Positions 17,967-28,200 of a stretch of 64,000 nucleotides of DNA are shown in pieces. Where the stretch lies: positions 1 to 64,000 of the forward strand of contig NZ_JAIVAL010000008.1 of assembly GCF_020171985.1 (NCBI RefSeq), in the 5' to 3' direction. Numbering within the stretch: position 1 is the stretch's first letter; every line of letters starts with the position of its first letter. The translations under genes were made by a program, and so were the position numbers. The notes beneath the pieces are model-generated. The model did no database searches, was not told where the DNA came from, and worked only from the letters and a program-made list of their open reading frames with translations. The DNA is from Halobacillus halophilus (GTDB lineage: Bacteria > Bacillota > Bacilli > Bacillales > Halobacillaceae).

Positions 17967-18206
17967 TTGAAGATTATGAAAAACATAATTCAATGGCTTG
18001 CCATCGTTTTCCCGTTTATACTAGTGGGATATCTCTTATTAACAAGATATACAGACTTGCCTTATTCCCCAGGCTTGACCACTCTAGCCTTATTCTTGAT
18101 GATTTTCTTTTTGGGAATCCAATCTTTCTTGGAAAAAAGAAAACCCGCTGCCTGGATTTTTATAAGCACAAGTGTCCTCATGTTACTTATGATGTTTCTG
18201 TACTAA
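17967..18206 (+). CDS. Small three-helix membrane protein (DUF3953-like), 79 aa
   Basis: A TTG at 17967 follows GGGAGAGGG by five bases; an ATG at 17976 is the alternative. The product has three hydrophobic segments (about residues 7-25, 37-51 and 60-78) and a short basic loop EKRKP between the last two. Size and layout match small uncharacterised bacillar membrane proteins of the DUF3953 type. Divergent from lrgAB. Function unknown. Confidence 0.6.
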   Translation: MKIMKNIIQWLAIVFPFILVGYLLLTRYTDLPYSPGLTTLALFLMIFFLGIQSFLEKRKPAAWIFISTSVLMLLMMFLY

Positions 18207-18590
18207 AAAGATTTCCACCAGATAAAACATCTTTAAATACCTCCACTATGATAACTTTATTTCCGATGGATTTACAGTATTTAATAAAGCACCTAACCCT
18301 GTGGGAGAGAACGGATGCAGAACGATCACCATAGAAAACGATTACATGTCCTCCTACATTCACATCGATCGTTATCGACTCCCACTCTTGATTAACCGGA
18401 GAGCCATAGCTGATGTTCAGGCTTTAAGTAAAGGAGCATCACTTTTTCAAGCAAGCGGTAAAGACTAGTCACATAAGAACCAATGAATCATACATGAATG
18501 AAGACCTATATTTTTGTAAAAAAATTAGGTCTTTTTACGTTTTCTTTAAACCGCAAAAGGGGAAGTTCATACAAATAGGGAGGAGATCGC
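18207..18590. other. Intergenic region with one terminator, no supported gene
   Basis: On the minus strand about 75 codons ending at TAA 18189-18191 read as plausible protein (HVIVFYGD, KVIIVEVFKD), but no start codon with a ribosome site is present and a stop lies just upstream. It may be a remnant of a lost gene. The strong ribosome site AGGGAGGAG of the next gene is at the right end. Confidence 0.4.
18501..18536 (+). terminator. Terminator-like hairpin
   Basis: AAGACCTA pairs with TAGGTCTT, followed by TTT. There is no obvious plus-strand gene just upstream apart from the small membrane protein gene 300 bases away. Confidence 0.55.
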
Positions 18591-19037
18591 TTGGAAGAAC
18601 TGATACGGGATTACGGATCAACTGGGACAGTATGGATATGGCTAGTGATAGCAATCCTGATTGCGGCGGGAGGCGTAGCTTTATCAATCGCTATTTCGAA
18701 GGGCAAGTTTGATTTGCCACGGGTGAAAATCGACCGCCTGCGCTACGTGTCCTGGGCGCTCGTATTCACAGGATTGCTAATCGCATTATTTACGCTTGCA
18801 GATGGGGAGATCACCTTCAATCAAAACAATCGAGCGTTAGAGCAATGGAACGAAGACGGCTACTATGTAGAAAACTACGGAGAGATCGAAGAACGAGACG
18901 GTGAAACGATCCAGGTAAAAGAAGGATCTCAGGATACCACCACAGAATTGAAAGCGGATCATATCCTCTACGGCTGCGACCGGGATGTTTATGCCGAAGT
19001 AACCAATGGAGAGGTATGGATTTGTGTCTCTGAATAG
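18591..19037 (+). CDS. Hypothetical two-helix membrane protein, 148 aa
   Basis: The start is TTG at 18591, six bases after AGGGAGGAG. Two hydrophobic segments (about residues 13-34 and 51-67) are joined by a basic loop and followed by an acidic C-terminal domain of about 80 residues. The tail has two cysteines (YGCDRD, WICVSE). No family recognised. With a hairpin before it and a terminator after it, this is a single-gene transcript. Confidence 0.7.
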   Translation: MEELIRDYGSTGTVWIWLVIAILIAAGGVALSIAISKGKFDLPRVKIDRLRYVSWALVFTGLLIALFTLADGEITFNQNNRALEQWNEDGYYVENYGEIEERDGETIQVKEGSQDTTTELKADHILYGCDRDVYAEVTNGEVWICVSE

Positions 19038-19038
19038 T

Positions 19039-19074
19039 AAAAAGGGCGGTCCTCTCCGTGAGGACCACCCTTTC
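19039..19074. terminator. Bidirectional terminator
   Basis: AAAGGGCGGTCCTC pairs with GAGGACCACCCTTT (one mismatch) around a 5-nt loop, between convergent genes. Confidence 0.8.
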
Positions 19075-19076
19075 GC

Positions 19077-19946
19077 TTATTGCTTTTCTTCTAAAAACTC
19101 ACGCATATACCGATTGACCGTTTCCGGCTGTTCATGATGCGGAGCATGGCTGACCCCTTCCATACGATGAATGGTAAGGTCACGAACATAGTCTTCCACT
19201 CCGTCCAGATTACTGTTTTCAAAAGCAGGATCCGCATCACCCCAGATGATCAACGTCGGCGAATCAAACATTTGATAAGGCAGATCCAGCGGCTGTTTCA
19301 CATGCTCCTCGAACGGATAGAAAGAAGCCGCCCGATAATAATGAAGCATCGATTTCATCGCACCTGGCTGCATCCACGCGTCTATGTACTTCTGCTCATC
19401 TTCTTCTGTTAAATACCCTTTTCTTCGTCCAGGAATCGTCATCATCTTCCTCAACCGCTCCGCATTGTTCTCCAGAAGCTTATCGTGCGAGTCCGGACGC
19501 TGAAAATAGCCCATATAACTGCTCGCTTCGCGCTGCCCCGGGTTCTCCTTCAGTTCACGCCTGAACGTGTACGGGTGAGGAGCATCAAACATGATTAGTT
19601 TCTTCACATAGTCAGGTTCCGTGTACGCAAGCGTCCACGCAATCGCCCCGCCCCAGTCATGGGCAACTAAAATGCAGTCCTTCTCACCAAAGGCTTCAAT
19701 CAGCTGTTTTACATCCTCCACGAGAATCGACATGTCATAGGAGGCCACCTCTTCTGGCTTATCGGAAAGGTTATACCCTCTCATATCCACCGCGACGACA
19801 CGATAATCCTTAGAAAATTCTTCGATTTGGTGATGCCAGTTGTACCAGAAGTAAGGAAACCCGTGGAGAAACAGCATGAGTTCGCCTTCTCCTTCTTCGA
19901 CGTAATGAAGATTGACATCGTTGACTTTCACATATCCTTTTTGCAT
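19077..19946 (-). CDS. Alpha/beta hydrolase, epoxide hydrolase/haloalkane dehalogenase-like
   Basis: The start at ATG 19946 is chosen because AGAGGTGG lies eight bases before it, giving 289 aa. LFLHGFPYFWYNW is the oxyanion-hole region, and VAHDWGGAIAW near residue 100 carries an aspartate rather than a serine nucleophile, as in epoxide hydrolases and dehalogenases. The acid lies near IIWGDADPAF and the histidine in GVSHAPHHEQPE. It would open an epoxide or remove a halide in the cytosol; the substrate is unknown. Confidence 0.85.
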   Translation of the reverse strand: MQKGYVKVNDVNLHYVEEGEGELMLFLHGFPYFWYNWHHQIEEFSKDYRVVAVDMRGYNLSDKPEEVASYDMSILVEDVKQLIEAFGEKDCILVAHDWGGAIAWTLAYTEPDYVKKLIMFDAPHPYTFRRELKENPGQREASSYMGYFQRPDSHDKLLENNAERLRKMMTIPGRRKGYLTEEDEQKYIDAWMQPGAMKSMLHYYRAASFYPFEEHVKQPLDLPYQMFDSPTLIIWGDADPAFENSNLDGVEDYVRDLTIHRMEGVSHAPHHEQPETVNRYMREFLEEKQ

Positions 19947-20167
19947 GATTCTTACCACCTCTCCTACAAATACTTTCAATATGGTGCCACTGTACTCCTC
20001 TTCACAGGAAAGGGCAATTAGAAAGTCTCATTTTTTGGATAATTAAGAAAAATAACCTAGCAAATGAATAGCTCCTTATAAGCCCAATTTCTTTTATGAC
20101 ATAAAAGCATTCACGCCTTATTAAACTATTCCATAGAGAAAATTCATTACATAAAGGAGTTTTGGTT

Positions 20168-20497
20168 ATGGAAGAATTTAAAATTCACTTAAAATTAGGA
20201 CTCCCCTGATTTATTGGTTTTATGGCATTACTACTTGTAGCCGGTCTTACATTTGGAATTGGAAAAGCAATCGACCTTTACTTCTTGGAGAAGGCGAAAG
20301 GTAGAGAACCGGGCAAGGAATCTTTGATTAATGCCGTCAAGTCTGGAAAAAGGGGAGGAAAGAAGATTAATAAAGACTGTAAATACCGGATTGGAGAATA
20401 TGAATGGATAAGGTTAAAAAAATTATTAAAAAGAATCGGGATGAAATTGGAATTGCCACCGCCCTTGGACACTTCTATTCACAAGGCTCTCAAATAG
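20168..20497 (+). pseudogene. Small membrane protein gene interrupted by an in-frame TGA
   Basis: ATG 20168 follows AAAGGAG, but the frame meets TGA at 20207-20209 after 13 codons and is then open to 20497. Read through, residue 14 would sit in LGLP-x-FIGFMALL, where Trp (TGG) would be natural. One helix follows, and then a basic tail. The last ~90 nt overlap the next gene in another frame, suggesting that a frameshift has also moved the original stop. No family recognised. Confidence 0.5.
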
Positions 20498-20859
20498 ATA
20501 TAGAAGAGCACGGCTATACCATTGAAGCCTTGAAAAGGAGTAACACTGAATTACAAAAAGACAATATTAATGAATTGCATATATATGGGCAGTTGCTCAA
20601 AAAAGAGCATCTGGCGGGTCTGATTAAAGGAATAGCACATGAAGTCTATTATGTAGAAGCAGAAAATGAAGACGGGAATGCCATCTATGCTTATATGTTT
20701 GAGGATGCAGTTCATGAAGACTATGATATCGTAGTTTATGACCAGTACAGAAATTCTGAGAGCTTCCAAATGAAAGCACAGACTCAGTGGCCTATAGCGA
20801 GCATTATAATGGAAGAAGTGGGAAGTGATCAGGGCATACTGACAGAAGAACTTGCTTAA
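20404..20859 (+). CDS. Hypothetical protein, 151 aa
   Basis: The start at ATG 20404 has GGAG seven bases before it. The product is acidic and soluble (for example EAENEDGNAIYAYMFEDAVHEDYDIVVYD) with no membrane segment or known motif. It follows the broken small membrane gene and may once have formed an operon with it. Function unknown. Confidence 0.6.
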   Translation: MDKVKKIIKKNRDEIGIATALGHFYSQGSQIDIEEHGYTIEALKRSNTELQKDNINELHIYGQLLKKEHLAGLIKGIAHEVYYVEAENEDGNAIYAYMFEDAVHEDYDIVVYDQYRNSESFQMKAQTQWPIASIIMEEVGSDQGILTEELA

Positions 20860-20869
20860 AAAATGAGAA

Positions 20870-21013
20870 ATGCTTCCATCCGCTATAAGCAATAAAGAAT
20901 TGCCCTCAGATGTTGAACAGGTCGTGGACCAGCTCATTGAAAACCGTCCACTGTGGCATTACCTTCCTGCTCTCTCTGCATGGTCAATTCCCCCTATTTC
21001 CACCCCTCCCTGA
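20870..21013 (+). CDS. Possible short ORF or gene remnant, 47 aa
   Basis: An open frame reads ELPSDVEQVVDQLIENRP and LWHYLPALSAW, which looks protein-like. There is no ribosome site before the ATG, so this may be the tail of a decayed gene rather than a working one. Confidence 0.25.
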   Translation: MLPSAISNKELPSDVEQVVDQLIENRPLWHYLPALSAWSIPPISTPP

Positions 21014-21030
21014 CAAAGAGGTAAATCAAT

Positions 21031-21075
21031 AAAAAAACCGCAGGAAATCAAGGTATTGCCGCTTGTTTTCCTGCG
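21031..21075 (-). terminator. Terminator of the module A operon
   Basis: CGCAGGAAA pairs with TTTCCTGCG, and the run of seven A to the left provides the U-tail on the minus strand. It is about 40 nt past the stop of the last operon gene. Confidence 0.8.
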
Positions 21076-21112
21076 ATTTAATCATTTCTATAGAACCTTT
21101 TCCCGGCCCCTC

Positions 21113-23572
21113 TTATATTTCAAGTACTAATTCAGCTTTGAGCCTTTCAGCTTCGAATTCGGCTAAATCCAGGTGTTTTTCTTCTTTTATCGCCAATTTC
21201 CGTTTTTTTCCTAACCGGTACAAGGTTCCAGTGAGCGGCAGTTTTTCTTCAGGCAATTTAAACGTGATAGAAGAAAACGGCAATTTAAGGTCTTTTTGCT
21301 TTGGAGTATAGCTGAATTCCCGACCGATTTTTTCCAATTTATCTCCATAGGATTTCCACTCACTCTCTAGCTTCTTCAATTCTTTTTCCTTTTCGATAAG
21401 AAGTGACTTAACCTCGATTTTACCGTGTAGACTTTCCTTGTGAATTGCTTCTTTCTCCTTTGAAAACTCCTCGATTCTGTCCGAAACTTCTTCATATTGC
21501 TTGAAGATTTGCTGTTGTTCCTCCGTGAGGTTGACTCTCAGTCCAGAATGGGTCGCCAATTCCTTCATGACATACTTCATATTTTCCTTGGATTCATTGA
21601 TTTTACTCTTACTCATAATTTCCTCAAAAATTGAGAGTTGGCTTTGGCCTGCTTTCTCAAGCTGACTTACTAAATATGGCTTGATGGTTTTTTCAAAATA
21701 GACGTTTTTCTTTCTCAGGCTCTTTTTCAAAGTGGAGAAGGAATTAATGTTGTCATTTAAGTAGGAGCAGAGCTCCAAGACCTTCTTTTCAGAAGCAGCT
21801 GCCACGATTATGTCTCCATGCTCTTCCTCCATTTCCATCTGCTTAAGAACACACCTATCGATTTCAGTATCGAGTTCCTCTATCTCCGCTTCTGCTTCAG
21901 GAGAGACCTGCTCCATTTCGCTTGTTAACTCGCTTACTTTCTTTTGTGTCTGAGATAATGCATATCCTAACTGATTCTTCTCCTTTTCCAATCGTTCTTT
22001 TTCTGACTGCCATTCTTCCTTCTTTTTATGGTAGTCCTGCTTTTCGTGGAGTTCCAGCTGTTCTTCAAGCAAATCAGAGGTATAAGAGTCGATGGTTACG
22101 AGCAAACGGGATACTTCACTCCACTCAAATACCCCAAGATTGATGGCAGTAAGGGCTGCTTCTAGTTCTTTTTTTACATGTTCGGACTCCTTATGGTTAT
22201 CTCTCTGAAAAAACCTACCCAGAAGGGAGGTAAGGATATCCTTTCTCTCTTTGCTGACTGTATTCGCATATTCAAGGACCTTTTCTAAGTGGGTCTTAAG
22301 TTTTGTCGTCTCCTTTTCCCACTGGTCATAAAGGGTATCTACTTTTGCCTTTGAATCTAACACTTTTGGAACAAGCTTCCAACGGTGGATAACAGTTCTA
22401 GCAAGTTGCTTTTCAGCAGTAAATGTCGGTTTCACGGTTGTTTCAAAATAGTCCCTGAGACGATCAACAATTATTTCATCATAATCCACGACCAAGGACT
22501 CATTGATTTTTTCCTCCTCCATTTTCTTATTGAAATGTTCGAAAATGACTTTATCAGATTCTAGGGAACCGAGAGTGGTGGTGGACTTATACTCCCAAAA
22601 CTTTCCTCTGTTATTTCGAAGACGATGAATGAGACTTTGCGTCTCTGCAGGACTTAAAGAAATGCTGATTTCATTGGTGTCAAGGATAGAGCCGCTAAGC
22701 AGCAAGCCCTTCCTTTCATCTATCATCACAAAGAAGTTGTTCAGGTTTTCCATAGAATATATTTTGATATTGTTAAATTCGGACAGGTCCTTAATGAATA
22801 GGTGATCTTCCTTTAAATCGGTGTAAAAAGAAACCTTCACACCCCTATCCGACTTCTTCGCGACCAACTGGAAGAGCTCTTTATATTCTTTATGGCTCGA
22901 TAAAGCTATGTGGATAGAAGATTTCGCTTCAATAATCAATTCTTCCACTTTCCTGGAAAGATAACGCTTCTCCATGTCATTGAAGAAAAAGGTGTCTGGT
23001 TCAATCAAAGGATAAGTGTCAAAAGGAGCACGCAGTCCGGCACTAGACGATCCGTCTCTCCCCCTGTATTCCTCAGGTGCTTTCCAGAAATTGTAGACGA
23101 AATAGTGAAAGGCTTCCTTAATTTGTGATCCGTTCATTACAACTGAGTAATCCAGACCGTTCTCGATACTCAAGCCATTGTAACCGAACAAACAGCCGCT
23201 TTTCGTTTCGAGGTCAGCTCTTGGATCTACAAGGACCATAAGACCTGCCACTTCCACGTCAACCCTGACAAGGGCTTTATTATGAATGAATTCATTATAG
23301 ATTTCTTCATAGGCATTCAAAAGGAGGTAGATTCTAACTCCCCTTTTTGCAAGCTTGGGAATCTCCTGGAGGATTTCCTTTGGAAGCCTATCGCTGCTAC
23401 TGATGCAGACAAGCTCTTCTGCTTCCCGCATTTGATTCAAAACAAGGTTCTTAATTGACTGATATTGGGAGGCAGGATCCAAATCTAGATATTTTCTCCA
23501 TACATTGGTTAAAACCGAATCAAGGTTGGATACTTTCTCTTCGCAATATTTCACAGGTACTGTGTTCGTCAT
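21113..23572 (-). CDS. Module A protein 3: PLD-like N-terminal region plus long coiled coil, 819 aa
   Basis: The first ~340 residues contain two alpha/beta segments arranged like phospholipase D halves (EELVCISSSDRLP near 55; SSIHIALSSHKEY near 218). Where the second HKD should be, the sequence is NNFFVMIDERKGLLLSGSI, so the catalytic His-x-Lys is lost. From about 480 to 730 the chain is charged and heptad-like, a long coiled coil. The protein is the third gene of a tight operon, with its start overlapping the stop of the 538-aa gene by four bases. It may bind nucleic acid or scaffold the helicase rather than cleave. Not assigned to a named family. Confidence 0.7.
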   Translation of the reverse strand: MTNTVPVKYCEEKVSNLDSVLTNVWRKYLDLDPASQYQSIKNLVLNQMREAEELVCISSSDRLPKEILQEIPKLAKRGVRIYLLLNAYEEIYNEFIHNKALVRVDVEVAGLMVLVDPRADLETKSGCLFGYNGLSIENGLDYSVVMNGSQIKEAFHYFVYNFWKAPEEYRGRDGSSSAGLRAPFDTYPLIEPDTFFFNDMEKRYLSRKVEELIIEAKSSIHIALSSHKEYKELFQLVAKKSDRGVKVSFYTDLKEDHLFIKDLSEFNNIKIYSMENLNNFFVMIDERKGLLLSGSILDTNEISISLSPAETQSLIHRLRNNRGKFWEYKSTTTLGSLESDKVIFEHFNKKMEEEKINESLVVDYDEIIVDRLRDYFETTVKPTFTAEKQLARTVIHRWKLVPKVLDSKAKVDTLYDQWEKETTKLKTHLEKVLEYANTVSKERKDILTSLLGRFFQRDNHKESEHVKKELEAALTAINLGVFEWSEVSRLLVTIDSYTSDLLEEQLELHEKQDYHKKKEEWQSEKERLEKEKNQLGYALSQTQKKVSELTSEMEQVSPEAEAEIEELDTEIDRCVLKQMEMEEEHGDIIVAAASEKKVLELCSYLNDNINSFSTLKKSLRKKNVYFEKTIKPYLVSQLEKAGQSQLSIFEEIMSKSKINESKENMKYVMKELATHSGLRVNLTEEQQQIFKQYEEVSDRIEEFSKEKEAIHKESLHGKIEVKSLLIEKEKELKKLESEWKSYGDKLEKIGREFSYTPKQKDLKLPFSSITFKLPEEKLPLTGTLYRLGKKRKLAIKEEKHLDLAEFEAERLKAELVLEI

Positions 23573-25185
23573 AAGTAGAGCACCTCTTCTAAGGAATTTA
23601 ATTTTTCGTTCAATCCTTGCGGGAATACCTCCGGCATGATTTCAATGAAACTGATGTCCTGCCAGGTACCTATGGTATGTTCCCTTGCGTTCCGCCAATT
23701 TTCATAACGGCACTGGTCGAGCTCGGCTGTCATCTTGAAACGATGCCAGACACCATTTGATTTATAAGCGAAATAGCGATCATGTGGCTGGATCCCCGGA
23801 TATACATCTTCATATAATTCAATTGACACATCCTTCGCAGCCATCTCAACAGGGATCTTTGAAACAAGCAGAATTTGTTGGACTCCTTTATCCCTGAAGC
23901 AATCAACAAATACATGGAACTTCTTGATTTGAGCCGGATTTATGACATATTTCGATGAAAAGACAAGTATTTCAGGCCTGTCATTCCCGACTACTTCTTG
24001 AACAATTTCCATCATTGATAATCTTTTGCCCGGTGCGATGTTGATCCTCCGATTATGAACGACAAAACGGTCCTCCACATCCAAGAATAAATCCTTAGGT
24101 GCCTGCAGATTCCAGTAAGACTCGAAATCTGAATTAGCATGCAATTCTCTAGCAAGTTCCTCCATAGTTATAGTATCAATAATATACTTATAATGGAGGA
24201 AGGCTTTATGTTCTTTTAGCTCCGCCAGGTAATTCATCAGCTCTTGATGGTTTTTATATCCTGTTTCAGTAAACTTCTTGATAAGGACTCTAATCCATTT
24301 CTTTGCATCCTCAGCATTCTGAGGGCCGATTGAGATGTTATGAATCTCAGTGGCTTCAAAGGCTCCCATGCCTTCTTTTTTGAACGGAGGAATTTTCAAG
24401 GACATTTCTAATTTTTGGCATTGGATTTCATTGATTTCATTAAAAGGGACTTCTAGGCACTCTGTGTCAACATTCCAATGCATGTTGGATGGTTTGCATT
24501 TATCGATAATCATGTAAAGCAATTCTTTAACATTAATATCACGGACTCCCTCCACTTCATGTTGGCGGAAATTTATAAGAGAAGAAGCTGATACCTTTAA
24601 CTCTCCTGAAACATAGAAGATGGAAGAGTTCTCCCGGTTGATGTCGATACTCCAAATGATTTCATATGTTCCGCTGTCTTCAGCCAAGAATCCCGAAGGA
24701 TTGCGCCCATCGAATTCCTTTATCTTAAATTCATGTCCAGTGTTTACAGACTTGCAGGACATCCCTGTAAACAAGTCGCCCTTAAGAGGGGAGGCCACAT
24801 CAGACCTCTTTCCCTTTGCTGTCCGCTCATAATGGAGCAGAGAATGTTTAAGAAATTCATCTTGCAGATAATAAACCTGAAATTGTCCCCTCTCGGCAAC
24901 AGGGACTACGCCTGATTCTACTACTTTCTTCCCTTTCAAAGATATAACACCGTTCAGGGTCAGCAAACCTATAGATTTTAAGTGACTGATAATGCCCTTA
25001 ATTACCACAGTAGGCACTTCCGCTCCGATTTTATGCTCTAGAAGGTCTTCTGTGGCCACACCGCCGTTTTCATGTATGAACTGCAGGATTTCGACTAAAT
25101 CTTTTCGTTCCGGTGTCATTTTTTCGATTTTCAAGACTGCTTCAAATGATTTGATTTGTCCTTTTCGCTGAAGAGTCATCCTCAT
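23569..25185 (-). CDS. Module A protein 2: winged-helix N terminus, PLD-like C-terminal domain, 538 aa
   Basis: Residues about 28-92 look like a winged helix (LVEILQFIHENGG, IKGIISHLKSIGLLTLNGVI). The middle is strand-rich. The C-terminal ~140 residues have a PLD-like layout: EILVFSSKYVINPAQIKKFH, then QILLVSKIP, then HDRYFAYKSNGVWHRF, which resembles an HxD/HKD-type motif with Arg replacing Lys. The start has GGAGAGTGG upstream and lies 15 bases after the helicase gene. I do not recognise the protein as a whole; DNA binding plus a degenerate phosphodiesterase fold is inference. Confidence 0.65.
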   Translation of the reverse strand: MRMTLQRKGQIKSFEAVLKIEKMTPERKDLVEILQFIHENGGVATEDLLEHKIGAEVPTVVIKGIISHLKSIGLLTLNGVISLKGKKVVESGVVPVAERGQFQVYYLQDEFLKHSLLHYERTAKGKRSDVASPLKGDLFTGMSCKSVNTGHEFKIKEFDGRNPSGFLAEDSGTYEIIWSIDINRENSSIFYVSGELKVSASSLINFRQHEVEGVRDINVKELLYMIIDKCKPSNMHWNVDTECLEVPFNEINEIQCQKLEMSLKIPPFKKEGMGAFEATEIHNISIGPQNAEDAKKWIRVLIKKFTETGYKNHQELMNYLAELKEHKAFLHYKYIIDTITMEELARELHANSDFESYWNLQAPKDLFLDVEDRFVVHNRRINIAPGKRLSMMEIVQEVVGNDRPEILVFSSKYVINPAQIKKFHVFVDCFRDKGVQQILLVSKIPVEMAAKDVSIELYEDVYPGIQPHDRYFAYKSNGVWHRFKMTAELDQCRYENWRNAREHTIGTWQDISFIEIMPEVFPQGLNEKLNSLEEVLYL

Positions 25186-25200
25186 TGTCTATCCACTCTC

Positions 25201-28200
25201 CTAGTTGTTTTTCATGTAAACGGATTCTCTTGCGAGAAGCTCTAACTGTTCAGATTGATTGTTTTTCAAAAAGTAGTGATATTTTCCGACTATGATGCGC
25301 TGGAACCTAGCCCTTGTGATTCCTACATTCAATCGGTTTGGATTATCCATAAAACCCATTCCCCTGTCGGTTCTGACCATGGATAGAAAGGTGATATCTG
25401 CTTCCTGACCCTGGAATTTGTCGACCGTGTAGTTTTTAATATCGACATTTTCAATAGAGAAGTTGGCAATATTGGCTTTCTGTCCTGTCAGTTCTTTCAG
25501 TTTATCTGCCATTAGTTTCCGCTGACCGTTATAAAAGGATAGACAAGCAATCTCCCAGCGTTCCTTTTCAGGATCTTTACTTGGGTTAAGAGCTGCCCAT
25601 TTCACAAAATGCTTGATTTCACTGATGATTGCAGATGCTTCCGCTTCATTACTGGACCTTTTCATCCACCCTTGAACGTCGAGCCAGATATTTCTACTCT
25701 GATAACGCGGATAGGACCACTCCCTGTTTTTCTGGGTGTAGGCGGAATTCATCAGAGAAAGATCATTATAGAATTGCTTTCTTGGGAATTTTGAAATATC
25801 GGGATGCATCCGGTGCTGATAGTCTAGTGTTACAAAACGGGATTTCTTCTCCTCCTTGTTAAAACCAGAGTTCAGGGTGGTAGCGAGTGAGCGTTCTCGA
25901 TTTTTACCCACCCCCACCTGAAGGGCCTGCAGAATGGAAGGCAGTGCTACATCACCGACGTTATTGATTTCTCTCACGGCCCACTCAGAAGCCGTTTTTG
26001 GAGCAAGAAGTTCAAGGTTCTTCTTATAGTTCTGTCTTGTCCTTGAATTTTCAACGTTTTCAAGTTCAAAAATTCTCACCATTCTCCACCCGTATTCAGA
26101 CGACCAACTCTTTTCCTTCAGAAACTTCTGCTGCTCGTATAGAAAATCGATTGGGAGCAGTTCGCGCTTCCTATCTTTCTTCCAAGTGAATTTAAGTGCC
26201 TGATGAAGCTCCTTCGGATGATCTCCATATAGAGCGTTGACTTGATAATGGTGGGCCGAGCCCTCCCAGCCCTCCTTGAGGACGACCATGTGAGCTGGAA
26301 TGAATGGCTGTACTTCCTGGAATACCTTCTCGCTTATGAACAGCACATCTGCGCCATTCAACGTCCAAACTTTCGGGTGCCTGTTTCGGATATCAGAAAT
26401 GGAAACCGGTACAAAGGTTACCGACTCCACTGAAGGCTCTTCTTCCACAAGGACGACACGCTTCTTGATATCAGCCGGATTGGTCGCGGAAAGCTCACTT
26501 CCTATCTCTTTCATGACTTCCTCTGGCTCTACAATACACACGGGCATCTTTACTTTGTGATTATGAAGGTATTGATAGATCAAGAGTGATGCCCTTTTTA
26601 AAGGGGGCTTCAGTTTCATATCATCATCGATACCGGCTTGGATTTGATCTCTATCATTGAAGGGTGGAAGTTGCTTGATATCCCCTACCAATATCCATTT
26701 TTTTGCAAAAAGGGCAGGGATCAGGAATTCTTGGAAAGTCGTTTTACTTGATTCATCTATAATCAAATAATCAAAAATCGGAACAGCTGGTTCGTTTTTT
26801 TCTAACTGAAACAGCGGACTATTCTTGCCGAGAATTCCAATGGTAGTCCCGCAAACTAGGTTGGCCGCCTCCATCATCACATTCCCAAATTTATGGTCCT
26901 GATAAGAATTCCAGCAGAATTCCCTTACTTTTTCACTGACAGATTCAACGTTTCCGATCCGCATCGGAAAGATGCCTTCCATAAGCTCCCTGTCTTTTAG
27001 TCTTTCAAGCACATTATCTATCGCTACATGAGTGGAACCGCACAGAAGAATCCTTTTTCCCCTTTTGATCAGCTGAAGGATCAATTCGAGAATCGTCGTG
27101 GTCTTTCCAGAACCCGGTGGTCCTTCCAATAAGGCGAAATCTGGTGTTGAAAGTGCTTTTTGGACAAAATCCCTTTGCGAACGGACACCTTCCCTTTCCG
27201 ATTCGGTAAGAACTTTCCAATCATATACCTCTTCTACAGTATTGGCGGTCCATACATTGCTCCTTTCTTTCTTCTGGGAAAGCTTGATAAGGGGTTTGTG
27301 CTCCAACAAGGGAGTATTCTTCAACCGAATCAAGGCATCCCTTTGCATCTTCAATTGTAGTGTACTGATCTTGATAGACAAAACTTCAGGAATATCTTCA
27401 TATTCAAGAGGCGATCCGTTATATGGCCCCTTAAGGAAGAGGATGCGCTCATCTTCATTGCTTCCGGTCACCTGGAATTCGACCCTCTTTCCATCAATAA
27501 ACCCCTCAAGCTCCCTTGTTTCCTGTTCAAAGAAGTAATCAATTGCAGACTTTGAGAAGAAGTCTTCTTCATCATCTTCCCTCAACCGGATTGCAATCTG
27601 CCCCTTTCGGCCACGTTGCTTATGCTTCCTGCTAAGCTCTATCAAAAAGAGTGGAATATTCAGAGTAGGGTGGAAGTATTCATAACCCTCCCCAATGAAG
27701 TCCACGTTCGCAAGGGTAGTATAAAAATCTGCCTCCTTATCTACTGTAATTTTATCCTTGCCGAGATCAATTCTTCTCGGCACAGTAATTTCCTTCACCT
27801 TAAACGGAATCTGCTTTTGACCCTGATAAACAGTAGAAGGGACTGGATATGAAGCATCAATATACATAGTGTTCCCCTGAATAGCCCTGACAGGAAGGGG
27901 ATTGTCTCTTTCATCTTTATAATTGGTGTCTTGAGAAACAAGGGTGTACCAATCATTCACGTCTACATGAAGCCCGTTTAAAAATATCTCAGATTCTTCG
28001 TCAACTTCCCCGGACACCGTTAATATGTAACACCTTCGGGAATGATCATACTGTTTGTCCAGTATTGGGAGCTCCCGGCCATCCTGCTGAATGCTTGAAA
28101 AATTAAAGGGTGATATATATGCACTACTTCCATCGATCGTGGAAGCCTGCTTTTCCCCTTTATATAAATCCCAATCACTTAAACTGACTACATGCCTGTG

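Noticed and set aside
18189-18420. A minus-strand stretch reading like protein (KVIIVEVFKD)
   Set aside because: No usable start codon or ribosome site and a stop just upstream; a resemblance to serine recombinases was too weak to call.
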